From NCBI GenBank assembly GCA_002423325.1, contig DIVQ01000017.1, positions 1 through 5,528 of the forward strand: a stretch of DNA of 5,528 nt. Reading direction: 5' to 3'. The stretch is from Anaerolineales bacterium UBA6128. GTDB lineage: Bacteria; Chloroflexota; Anaerolineae; UBA1429. The notes under the pieces are model-generated. The model saw only the letters and a program-made list of their open reading frames with translations. It did not search any database and was not told the origin of the DNA. Positions 1 through 5,490 of this stretch are shown here, in pieces (the stretch's first letter is position 1; every line of letters starts with the position of its first letter). The translations under genes were made by a program, and so were the position numbers.

Positions 1-689
1 TACATCACCGCCACCCGGTCGGCCACCTCGGCCACCAGGGCGATATTGTGGGTGATCAGCAAGATGGTGACGCCGAACTCGTCGCGCACCTCGCGCAGCT
101 GGTCGAGCAGCTTGGCCTCGACGATGACGTCCAGCGAGGTCGTAGCCTCGTCCGCGACGATGAGGTCGGCGTTGAGCACGAGGCCAAGGGCGATCATCAC
201 GCGTTGGCGCATGCCGCCTGAGAACTGGTGGGGATAGTCGCGAATGCGGTCTCGCGCCTTGGGGATGTTCACCATCTCGAGCAGCTCGACGGAGCGCGAG
301 AGGGCCTGGGACTGCGACATCCCCTTGTGTACCTTGAGCGCCTCGGTCATCTGCTGAGCGATGGTGAGCACCGGGTTGAGAGATGTCATCGGGTCCTGAA
401 ACACCATGGCGATCTGGTCGCCACGGACATGGCGCATCTCTTCTTCGCTGAGTTCGAGCAGGTCGCGGCCGCCAAAGAGGACCTGCCCATTGGTAACCTT
501 GCCTGGCGGTTCCTGAATAAGGCGCATGACCGAAAGGACGCTCACGCTCTTGCCGGAGCCGCTCTCGCCGACAATGCCCAGCGTTTCGCCCTCCGTCAAG
601 TCGTAACTTATGCCGTTGACGGCGTGGACCACGCCATCCTGGGTGTGGAACTCGGTGGTTAGGTCCTTAACCTGCAGGATCGCAGTCAT
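1..689 (-). CDS. dppD: Peptide-type ABC transporter ATP-binding subunit (DppD/OppD family), C-terminus cut by window edge
   Basis: This is the cytoplasmic ATPase that drives the importer, forming a nucleotide-binding pair with a DppF/OppF partner. The first 229 residues are present; full-length members run about 320-340, so the C-terminal part, including the usual oligopeptide-transporter extension, lies beyond position 1. Motifs in order: Walker A GESGSGKS (residues 41-48), Q-loop FQDPMTSLNP (97-106), ABC signature SGGMRQR (157-163), Walker B LIVADE (176-181, catalytic Glu181), D-loop SLD (185-187) and switch His214. All catalytic residues are intact. The stretch usually reading ADEPTTALDV is ADEATTSLDV here, a mild variation. 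The ATG at 689-687 has a GGAGG Shine-Dalgarno six bases upstream. It lies 29 bp after the dppC stop, so the two are almost certainly co-transcribed. The symbol reflects family and gene order, not a known substrate. Confidence 0.95.
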   Translation of the reverse strand, partial: MTAILQVKDLTTEFHTQDGVVHAVNGISYDLTEGETLGIVGESGSGKSVSVLSVMRLIQEPPGKVTNGQVLFGGRDLLELSEEEMRHVRGDQIAMVFQDPMTSLNPVLTIAQQMTEALKVHKGMSQSQALSRSVELLEMVNIPKARDRIRDYPHQFSGGMRQRVMIALGLVLNADLIVADEATTSLDVIVEAKLLDQLREVRDEFGVTILLITHNIALVAEVADRVAVM

Positions 690-718
690 ACAGATCCTCC
701 AATGATCGATTCTTTGCG

Positions 719-1591
719 CTAGCGAGACATGTGCGGATCGAGTGCGTCGCGCAGGCCGTCACCCAGCATGGTGAACGAGATCATCACAAGGGCGATCACG
801 GCGGCAGGCACAATGATCATATGCGGCAAGGCACGCCACATTTCGTTGCCCTGGTTCATCATGATGCCCCAACTGGGCGTAGGCGGCACCAGCCCGATAC
901 CGAGAAAGCTGAGGCCTGCCTCGGCCATGATAGCGGCGGGGATGCCCAGCGAAAACCAGACGATCATCGGGCCAATCAAGTTGGGGAACAGGTGACGCCA
1001 GATGATGTCGCGGTCGCGGGCACCCACGCTGCGCGCAGCCTCGATGAACTCGCGCTGCTTAAAGCCGAGCACCTCGCCGCGCACCAGGCGTGCCACGTTG
1101 ACCCAGCTGGTGATGGTCATGGCCAGGATCATCTGTGGGAATCCGCGGCCAAAGGCGATCATCAGGATGATCTGCAGCATTCCGGTCGGGAAGGCAAACA
1201 TGATGTCGGTGAAGCGCATGATGAGGGTGTCGACCAGCTTGCCATAGTACCCGGAGATGGCGCCGATGATGATACCCACAAACATGACGGCCAACTGAGC
1301 GGTGACTCCCACCGCCAGCGACATCCGTCCGCCGTACAGCACACGGGTGAGCATGTCGCGTCCGGCCATGTCAGTACCGAGGGGATGGGCCCAGCTGTAG
1401 CTTTCGCGCAGCGCCGTGAAATCAGGCTGCAGTGGGTCGTACGGCGTGAGCCACGGCGCAAAGATCGATGCGGCTGTCAGCAGTGCGATTGCGGCAAGCC
1501 CGACCATCGCCGCCTTGTTGCGTCGCAGCCGTAGCCAAACATCAGACCAGAGGCTTGCTGGCTTATCCGAGCGTTTCCTGAGCTTGGTCAA
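719..1591 (-). CDS. dppC: Peptide-type ABC transporter permease, DppC family
   Basis: This is one of the two inner-membrane channel subunits; it pairs with DppB. From the TTG at 1591-1589 it is 290 residues, normal for DppC. It begins with a basic cytoplasmic tail and the family RLRRNKAAMVG segment (about 21-31). TM1 is near 28-47, followed by the DppC hallmark HPLGTDMAGRDMLTRVLYGG (69-88) and further membrane segments near 93-114, 127-148, 152-169, 206-231 and 257-277. The cytoplasmic EAA loop that docks on the ATPase is at 181-208 (EFIEAARSVGARDRD onward). Next come LSFLGIGLVPPTPSWG (228-243) and the C-terminal LRDALDPHM. The reading frame stays open upstream to a TTG at 1648, inside dppB, but that start would add 19 residues unlike the family and shows no ribosome-binding site. 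The 1591 TTG has GGGAG eight bases upstream. This start leaves a 31-bp gap after dppB instead of a 26-bp overlap. Confidence 0.93.
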   Translation of the reverse strand: MTKLRKRSDKPASLWSDVWLRLRRNKAAMVGLAAIALLTAASIFAPWLTPYDPLQPDFTALRESYSWAHPLGTDMAGRDMLTRVLYGGRMSLAVGVTAQLAVMFVGIIIGAISGYYGKLVDTLIMRFTDIMFAFPTGMLQIILMIAFGRGFPQMILAMTITSWVNVARLVRGEVLGFKQREFIEAARSVGARDRDIIWRHLFPNLIGPMIVWFSLGIPAAIMAEAGLSFLGIGLVPPTPSWGIMMNQGNEMWRALPHMIIVPAAVIALVMISFTMLGDGLRDALDPHMSR

Positions 1592-1599
1592 TTGATCAT

Positions 1600-1604
1600 C
1601 TCCC
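1600..1604 (-). promoter_or_regulatory. Ribosome-binding site that sets the dppC start
   Basis: On the minus strand GGGAG is followed by an 8-nt spacer (ATGATCAA) and a TTG codon. This spacing is typical of a functional Shine-Dalgarno. It is the reason for choosing the internal TTG at 1591 over the upstream TTG at 1648. The site lies downstream of the dppB stop at 1623-1625. Confidence 0.7.
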
Positions 1605-1622
1605 TGAGCAGTCTTGCTGTGA

Positions 1623-2555
1623 TCAGTCGTAACGAATGCGGGGATCAAGCAGGCCGTACGTGACGTCGACCAGCAGGTTCATCAGGATAATCAACGAGCC
1701 ATAGATGACCGTGCTGGCCATGATCAACGGATAGTCACGCGAACCAGCCGCACCGACAAACGACTTGGACATACCGGGGACGTTGAACATCGTCTCGACA
1801 AAGATGGACCCGGTCAGCATGCCGGCAATGGTGGGGCCCGCAAGCGTCACGATGGGGATGAGCGTGTTTTTCAGCACGTGGCGTCGAGTGATCAGCGTGC
1901 GCGGCAGGCCCTTAGCTTTGGCCGTGCGAATATAGTCGGAGCCCAACACATCAAGGACCTTGGCACGAGCGAAGCGGATGGTACTGGAGAGGGGGCCCAG
2001 AAGCAGCGTAACGACCGGCAGCACGGCGTGTTTCCAGGTGCCCCAACCGGTGATGGGAAACCAACGGAGCTCGACGACAAAGATGATGACCAGGAAGACG
2101 GCCAGCACGAAAACGGGCATCGTATGGAACACGACAGTCCAAGCTGTCGCCGCGGCATCGAAGAGCGAGCCGCGCTTCAGCGCCGCCGTCACACCGATGA
2201 GAGTGCCCAAGGTGAGGCCGATAGCCGACGCAATGACTCCGAGCTTGGCCGTGACAGGAAAAGTGCGCGCAATGATGTGGTTGATGGTCTCGTTCTTGAA
2301 AGAGTAGGAATAGCCCAAGTCGCCTTGGAGCGCGCTGCTCAGCCAGTTCCAGTACTGGACTGGGATGGGCTTGTCCAGCCCGTACATCTCAATGTAGCGT
2401 TGTCGCTGCTCGATGGGGAGGTGCGCCTGGACCGCAGGGTCGTCAAATCCGAAGGGCCCTCCCGGCGTTGCCTTGGCGACTCCAAAGGTCACGATTGTGA
2501 TCATAAAGAGTGTGGCAACGGCATGCAGTAATCGGCGAACAATGAATCGTCCCAC
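1623..2555 (-). CDS. dppB: Peptide-type ABC transporter permease, DppB family
   Basis: This is the second membrane channel subunit, 310 residues, the usual DppB length. The N-terminus GRFIVRRLLHAVATLFMITIVTF is the standard DppB opening with TM1 near 9-28. A long external loop follows, containing the family features YGLDKPIPVQYWNWL (58-72) and GDLGYSYSF (78-86). Further membrane segments are near 102-126, 137-163, 175-193, 233-256 and 278-300. The EAA loop contacting the ATPase is DYIRTAKAKGLPRTLITRRH (207-226), continuing to NTLIP. FVETMFNVPGM (252-262) and the terminal YGLLDPRIRY are conserved family signatures. The start is GTG at 2555-2553, with GCGAGG seven bases upstream (plus-strand 2563-2568). 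It follows the binding-protein gene after a 167-bp gap containing hairpins, and leads into dppC with 31 bp between them. The substrate cannot be deduced from the permease. Confidence 0.95.
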   Translation of the reverse strand: MGRFIVRRLLHAVATLFMITIVTFGVAKATPGGPFGFDDPAVQAHLPIEQRQRYIEMYGLDKPIPVQYWNWLSSALQGDLGYSYSFKNETINHIIARTFPVTAKLGVIASAIGLTLGTLIGVTAALKRGSLFDAAATAWTVVFHTMPVFVLAVFLVIIFVVELRWFPITGWGTWKHAVLPVVTLLLGPLSSTIRFARAKVLDVLGSDYIRTAKAKGLPRTLITRRHVLKNTLIPIVTLAGPTIAGMLTGSIFVETMFNVPGMSKSFVGAAGSRDYPLIMASTVIYGSLIILMNLLVDVTYGLLDPRIRYD

Positions 2556-2589
2556 TTTACAGCCTCGCTGGTAGAGTATCTGTGCTGAA

Positions 2590-2603
2590 CTGAATCTCTT
2601 CAG
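2590..2603. repeat. Small inverted repeat in the leader of dppB
   Basis: CTGAA-TCTC-TTCAG forms a 5-bp stem with a 4-nt loop, 34 bp upstream of the dppB start. It is short enough to be chance; it is listed because two stronger hairpins lie just upstream in the same gap. Confidence 0.3.
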
Positions 2604-2621
2604 AACGTTTGCCGTTTCAGC

Positions 2622-2639
2622 GGGCGCGGCGTCGCGCCC
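2622..2639. repeat. GC-only hairpin in the binding protein-dppB gap
   Basis: GGGCGCG-GCGT-CGCGCCC is a perfect 7-bp stem of G and C only with a 4-nt loop. In the minus-strand transcript it lies 27 bases after the larger hairpin. It is followed by a mixed sequence, not a U-run, so it is not a textbook intrinsic terminator. It may reinforce the larger hairpin in stabilising or pausing the transcript. Confidence 0.6.
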
Positions 2640-2666
2640 ATAGCAGGCAGCCCGGACCCTCGGTCG

Positions 2667-2702
2667 TATGAGATAGCCGCACGGGTGTGCGGCTATCTCA
2701 TA
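2667..2702. repeat. Perfect 16-bp stem-loop just after the binding-protein stop codon
   Basis: The arms TATGAGATAGCCGCAC (2667-2682) and GTGCGGCTATCTCATA (2687-2702) are exact reverse complements around a 4-nt loop. In the minus-strand transcript the stem begins 20 nt after the binding-protein stop. No T-tract follows on the minus strand, and none on the plus strand, so complete intrinsic termination is unlikely. In systems such as malE-malF, a stem-loop between binding protein and permease protects the upstream mRNA and lowers downstream expression. The same role is inferred here: more binding protein than permease from one operon. Confidence 0.85.
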
Positions 2703-2722
2703 GGATACCGTGGCCAGACAGC

Positions 2723-4468
2723 CTACTTTTCGATCGTGGTAGTCTCGCGGATCATCACAAAGCTCTGCGGGATGATCACCACGTTCTTGAGGTAGGGCTT
2801 GATCAGACGGTGGCGGGTCGGGTAGTAGAGCGGAATAACGAATGGGTTCTCGACGACGAGCTGCTGTTCGCAGAGGCGATACAGCTCGGCGCGCTTAGTG
2901 TTGTCGGTCTCCGCTGCGGCCTGCCAGACCAGCTCATCGAACTTGGGGTTGCACAGCACGCGCTCGGGGGTCTCCCAAACAGCGGCTTGAGGCGGCGGGC
3001 AGGTGTAGAGCACGACCATAAAGTTGTGCGGGTCGGGATAGTCGGCGCCCCAGAACTGACGCCAGACCAGCGGCTGCTTGTAGCGCATGTCGGCCAGCTT
3101 GACGCCCAGGGACGTTTGGTCGCCGGGGACCAGCGTGACCTTGATCTTGAGCGCGTCCTGAACCATCGCCTGGATCGCTTCGAACATGGTCTGGTACAGG
3201 GTGCTGCCGGCGCCATAGTTGATCAGCATCTCGGGAAAGTCGGCCGGATTCGGGAAGCCGCCGTCAGAGAGCAGCTTGCGCGCCTTGTCGGGATCGTACC
3301 TCAGCTCCTGGCCAATCTCGGGGTTGTAGCCGATCAGGCCTGGGGCGAGGAACTGGTAGGCGGGCGAGCCTACGCCGGGCAGAACGTCATTCATCAGGGT
3401 GTCTTTGTCGATCGCGCAGGCGAAGGCCTGACGCACACGCGGGTCCTCGGTGGCAGGAACGCCCATGTCCCAGACGAGGTGCTGCACGCCGAGTTCCTTG
3501 GACGTGACCATGTCGGCGAGGAGTTCTTCGTCACCGATGACGCGAAGGTACTCGGTCTCGGGCAGGTCCACCATGTCCAACTCGCCCACTTCGTAGGCGG
3601 CCATGACGGTGGCGGTGTTCTGGATCATGTGGATGTTGAGCTTGTCGATCAGGGGCTTGCCGTGCGCATAGTACGGGTTGGCCTCAAAGTAGACGCGCAA
3701 GTCCGTGATCCACTCGACCGGCATGAAGGGGCCGCTGTAGATGCCCAGCGGCGGCTTCCACCAATCCTGCGGCCTGCCTTCCTGGTTGATCTCCAGCGCC
3801 TTGTCGACGGACGCCTTGGGGACGGCCATGAAGGCGGGCAGGGTGCAGACCTGGATAAAGTAGCCGGCGGGAGTCTCGGTCTCGACCTGGAGGGTCAGGT
3901 CATCGATGGCCTTGACGGCGACCGAATCGGGGTCGGTGTTCTCCCCGGTGTAGTAGGCGCGCGAACCCTTGATGTCGACGAGTTGCCAGAACTGGCCACC
4001 GCACCACATCTTGGGATCGAGGTTGCGCTTGATCGACCACTCAAAGTCGTGGGCGGTCAGGGGCGAGCCATCGCTCCATTTGAGGTCGGGCTTGAGCTTG
4101 AAGGTGTAGACGGTGCCGTCATCGCTCACGGACCACGTATCGGCCAGATCGGGCTCGATCTCGAGCTTGTCGGTGAGGCGCACCAGGGCGGCGAACATCA
4201 TATAGTTCATATAGTAGCTGTTGACGGCGCCGGAGCATCCGGGCTCACCCGCGTCGCCAATGTCGCCGCGGTTAAGCGCCATGTTGATGTTGGCGGTGAT
4301 GGGCTCCGGGCTGGTCGGCACGGGCGTGGCCTCAACGACCTTTTCCACGACCCGGGTGACTTCCTTCTCGACCTCGACGGTCTGCGGCTTGCAGGCTGCG
4401 AGCGCATAGACGGCCGCTGCGGCACTCGCGGCTTGCAGGAACTCTCGGCGATCTAGTTTCTGAACCAT
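2723..4468 (-). CDS. Tat-exported lipoprotein: extracellular solute-binding protein, SBP_bac_5 (DppA/OppA) family
   Basis: This is the 581-residue surface receptor of the importer. Residues 6-12 (DRREFLQ) are a twin-arginine motif, residues 13-25 are a short Ala-rich hydrophobic stretch, and LAAC (23-26) is a lipobox with Cys26 the expected lipidated residue. A charged low-complexity linker follows (about 30-58, VEVEKEVTRVVEKVVE then Pro/Thr-rich), in a style typical of Chloroflexota binding proteins. The fold is recognised from LADTWSVSDDGTVYTFKLK (108-126), WSDGSPLTAHDF (131-142), DPRVRQAFACAIDKDTL (342-358), YDPDKARKLLSDGGF (391-405) and WGADYPDPHNF (473-483). The mature protein has seven cysteines besides the lipid anchor (78, 156, 208, 351, 490, 506, 533). 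The ATG at 4468-4466 has AAGGAG four bases upstream. Peptides, sugars or other solutes are all bound by this family, so the ligand is unknown. Confidence 0.95.
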   Translation of the reverse strand: MVQKLDRREFLQAASAAAAVYALAACKPQTVEVEKEVTRVVEKVVEATPVPTSPEPITANINMALNRGDIGDAGEPGCSGAVNSYYMNYMMFAALVRLTDKLEIEPDLADTWSVSDDGTVYTFKLKPDLKWSDGSPLTAHDFEWSIKRNLDPKMWCGGQFWQLVDIKGSRAYYTGENTDPDSVAVKAIDDLTLQVETETPAGYFIQVCTLPAFMAVPKASVDKALEINQEGRPQDWWKPPLGIYSGPFMPVEWITDLRVYFEANPYYAHGKPLIDKLNIHMIQNTATVMAAYEVGELDMVDLPETEYLRVIGDEELLADMVTSKELGVQHLVWDMGVPATEDPRVRQAFACAIDKDTLMNDVLPGVGSPAYQFLAPGLIGYNPEIGQELRYDPDKARKLLSDGGFPNPADFPEMLINYGAGSTLYQTMFEAIQAMVQDALKIKVTLVPGDQTSLGVKLADMRYKQPLVWRQFWGADYPDPHNFMVVLYTCPPPQAAVWETPERVLCNPKFDELVWQAAAETDNTKRAELYRLCEQQLVVENPFVIPLYYPTRHRLIKPYLKNVVIIPQSFVMIRETTTIEK

Positions 4469-4519
4469 GGTTCTCCTTGTCTGCGATAGCGCTGTGCGAG
4501 ACGATGACTGTTCCTCGGT

Positions 4520-4540
4520 GTCTGTCGCGCGCGTCTGTCG
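4520..4540. repeat. 8-bp direct repeat upstream of the binding-protein gene
   Basis: GTCTGTCG occurs twice (4520-4527 and 4533-4540), 13 bp start to start, with CGCGC between the copies. This is 52-72 bp before the binding-protein start. It could be a tandem protein site or a product of local duplication. It also overlaps one arm of the longer inverted repeat in this gap. Confidence 0.45.
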
Positions 4541-4582
4541 TTGGCCGAACAGCGGTCCACGCGGCTACATCACGCACGACAG
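4522..4582 (-). repeat. Imperfect inverted repeat, possible leader hairpin before the binding-protein gene
   Basis: In the minus-strand RNA, CUGUCGUGCG (plus positions 4582-4573) can pair with CGCGCGACAG (4531-4522) through nine Watson-Crick pairs and one U-G wobble, extendable by one U-A pair. The 41-nt loop contains a smaller potential stem (GG-a-CCG with CGGCC). The structure would sit between the five-codon reading frame and the binding-protein ribosome-binding site. Whether it folds in the cell is not shown by sequence alone. Confidence 0.4.
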
Positions 4583-4607
4583 AAGTGGGGGGTGAGCCCT
4601 CGAGTGT

Positions 4608-4625
4608 TTAGGCGGATTTGTTCAC
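4608..4625 (-). CDS. Candidate five-codon leader reading frame (MNKSA) with a very strong ribosome-binding site
   Basis: In the gap between regulator and binding protein, the minus strand has AAAGGAGG (plus 4638-4631), a 5-nt spacer, then GTG AAC AAA TCC GCC TAA. The Shine-Dalgarno is the best in the window, better than that of any recognised gene, yet no longer reading frame follows it. It could be a leader minigene that loads ribosomes on the mRNA, a translational attenuator, or the relic of a lost gene. The peptide resembles nothing I recognise. The call rests only on ribosome-binding strength and spacing. Confidence 0.35.
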   Translation of the reverse strand: MNKSA

Positions 4626-4645
4626 CTGCTCCTCCTTTGCATGAT

Positions 4646-4668
4646 CGGCTGGCCCAGCTCAGCAGCCG
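4646..4668. repeat. 6-bp hairpin just after the regulator stop
   Basis: CGGCTG (4646-4651) and CAGCCG (4663-4668) are reverse complements around an 11-nt loop. In the transcript the stem begins 15 nt after the regulator stop codon and ends 7 nt before the strong AAAGGAGG. No U-run follows, so it is not a canonical terminator. It may limit 3' decay of the regulator message or shape access to the adjacent ribosome-binding site. Confidence 0.4.
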
Positions 4669-4683
4669 GTTGAGGCCGCACCG

Positions 4684-5358
4684 TCAAGATAGCGGGTAGT
4701 GTGCCTCTAGTGCGGCGCGGGTTGAGTCCACGTCGCCGCTGCGAACACAGTCCAGGATGCGTCTGTGCTGCTCCCAGGTGCGCAGCACAGAATCGCTGGA
4801 CTGCTCCAGCTCTGTGTTGGCAAAGACGACCTCGGTCAATGGCTCGAAAACAGCGAGCAGCGCACGATTGTGCGCTGCTCGAATAAGGGCGGAATGAAAC
4901 CGGTTGTGGCAGGCCGAGACTTGTTCCCACGAGGCAGCACCTGAAGCGCATTCGCACTCTGAGAGGGCTTGGTCCAACTGTTCGACGTCTTTGGTTGTGC
5001 GGCGCACAGTCGCCAAAAGCGCGCTCTGTGTCTCGATGATGCTGGCTAGTTCAACGACTTCGCGGCGCGTAACCTGCGTATGGCGCAGCGCCCAGGTGAA
5101 GGATTGGACGAGGCCAGCGTCGAGGTCTCTTGATACGGAGGTTCCGACCCCCTGCTGAACGGTGATCAGGCCTTTGCCCGCCAGGGTGCGTGTGGCGTCG
5201 CGCACAACAGCGACGCTGACCCCATACTGACGGGCCAGTTCTCTCGCAGGGGGCAGCATGTCTCCGGGCGCGTAAGTGCCTTGCAGAATCAGATCCTCAA
5301 GCTTTTGCGCCAGAATTGCATGCAGCCTGTTTGCAGGTAGTTCACCTGAGGTGGCCAA
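4684..5358 (-). CDS. GntR-family transcriptional regulator, FadR subfamily (FCD domain)
   Basis: This is a cytoplasmic DNA-binding regulator of 224 residues. The N-terminal winged helix-turn-helix spans about 10-76: LEDLILQGTYAPGDMLPPAR (20-39), then ELARQYGVSVAVVRDATRTL (40-59) and the wing GLITVQQGVGTSV (63-75). The all-helical FCD ligand domain follows (about 95-220). In FCD proteins such as LldR, a metal is held by Asp-x3-His, a later His, and another His 22 residues on. Here the equivalents are His151, His155, His198 and His220, so the usual Asp is replaced by His. The protein ends four residues after the last ligand, slightly short for the family. The start is TTG at 5358-5356 with AAAGGGA six bases upstream; the first internal ATG would destroy the DNA-binding domain. 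It lies upstream of and codirectional with the transporter genes, so it is probably their regulator and its own. Confidence 0.93.
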   Translation of the reverse strand: MATSGELPANRLHAILAQKLEDLILQGTYAPGDMLPPARELARQYGVSVAVVRDATRTLAGKGLITVQQGVGTSVSRDLDAGLVQSFTWALRHTQVTRREVVELASIIETQSALLATVRRTTKDVEQLDQALSECECASGAASWEQVSACHNRFHSALIRAAHNRALLAVFEPLTEVVFANTELEQSSDSVLRTWEQHRRILDCVRSGDVDSTRAALEAHYPLS

Positions 5359-5364
5359 GCGTGG

Positions 5365-5371
5365 TCCCTTT
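5365..5371 (-). promoter_or_regulatory. Ribosome-binding site supporting the TTG start of the regulator
   Basis: The minus strand reads AAAGGGA, then a 6-nt spacer (CCACGC), then TTG. There is no in-frame ATG or GTG upstream of the helix-turn-helix, so this site and the TTG together define the start. Confidence 0.65.
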
Positions 5372-5427
5372 GCGGGCGTGCAGCCCTGTGGGAGGATGCT
5401 ATCGCACGTCGCTATCAGCCATTGATG

Positions 5428-5446
5428 ACTTCATATCATATGAAGT
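5428..5446. promoter_or_regulatory. Perfect 19-bp palindrome, probable operator of the GntR-family regulator
   Basis: ACTTCATAT-C-ATATGAAGT has two exact 9-bp inverted arms around a single central base. It is A/T-rich in a G/C-rich region. It lies between the promoter and the regulator gene, from about +10 to +28 of the expected transcript, where a bound dimer would block RNA polymerase leaving the promoter. GntR-family proteins bind such dyads as dimers. It does not match the published FadR-subfamily core TNGTNNNACNA, so assignment to this regulator rests on position and symmetry. Confidence 0.75.
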
Positions 5447-5461
5447 TTGGATTGCTGTGGC

Positions 5462-5490
5462 AGTATAGCATCTACGCGTGCCGATGTCAA
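5462..5490 (-). promoter_or_regulatory. Near-consensus sigma-70 promoter for the regulator and probably the whole operon
   Basis: On the minus strand the -35 box is TTGACA (plus 5490-5485, 6/6 consensus). The spacer is exactly 17 bp. The -10 box is TATACT (plus 5467-5462, 5/6), preceded by TG one base upstream, an extended -10. Transcription would start near 5455, giving a leader of about 97 nt before the regulator's TTG. No comparably good promoter is visible in front of the binding-protein gene, which suggests that this one serves the entire locus under repression. Confidence 0.82.

Noticed and set aside
731..1534. 267-residue plus-strand frame opposite dppC
   Set aside because: It is a His/Asp/Gln-rich product without family features, mirroring a well-conserved permease.
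1878..2531. 217-residue plus-strand frame opposite dppB
   Set aside because: It is a shadow of a confidently identified permease; composition is biased to Arg, Asp and Gln and no domain is visible.
2667..2702. Large hairpin as a rho-independent terminator
   Set aside because: No T-tract follows on either strand, and dppB just downstream would lose its transcription.
2687..4456. 589-residue open frame on the plus strand opposite the binding-protein gene
   Set aside because: It is the antisense of a clear SBP_bac_5 gene. Its product is rich in Leu, Val, Gly, Asp and His, with no recognisable domain. Long antisense frames are common opposite G/C-rich genes.
4659..4687. TTGACG followed 17 bp later by TGCTGA, as a promoter for the binding-protein gene
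   Set aside because: The -10 candidate matches the consensus poorly, so a dedicated promoter cannot be claimed.
4622..4957. 111-residue minus-strand frame overlapping the end of the regulator
   Set aside because: It overlaps the FCD domain in another frame and has no family resemblance; the regulator frame has clear conserved residues throughout.
5396..5472. 8-bp inverted repeat (GATGCTAT ... ATAGCATC) flanking the operator and overlapping the -10 box
   Set aside because: With 61 bp between the arms, an 8-bp match in a region this size is reasonably likely by chance.
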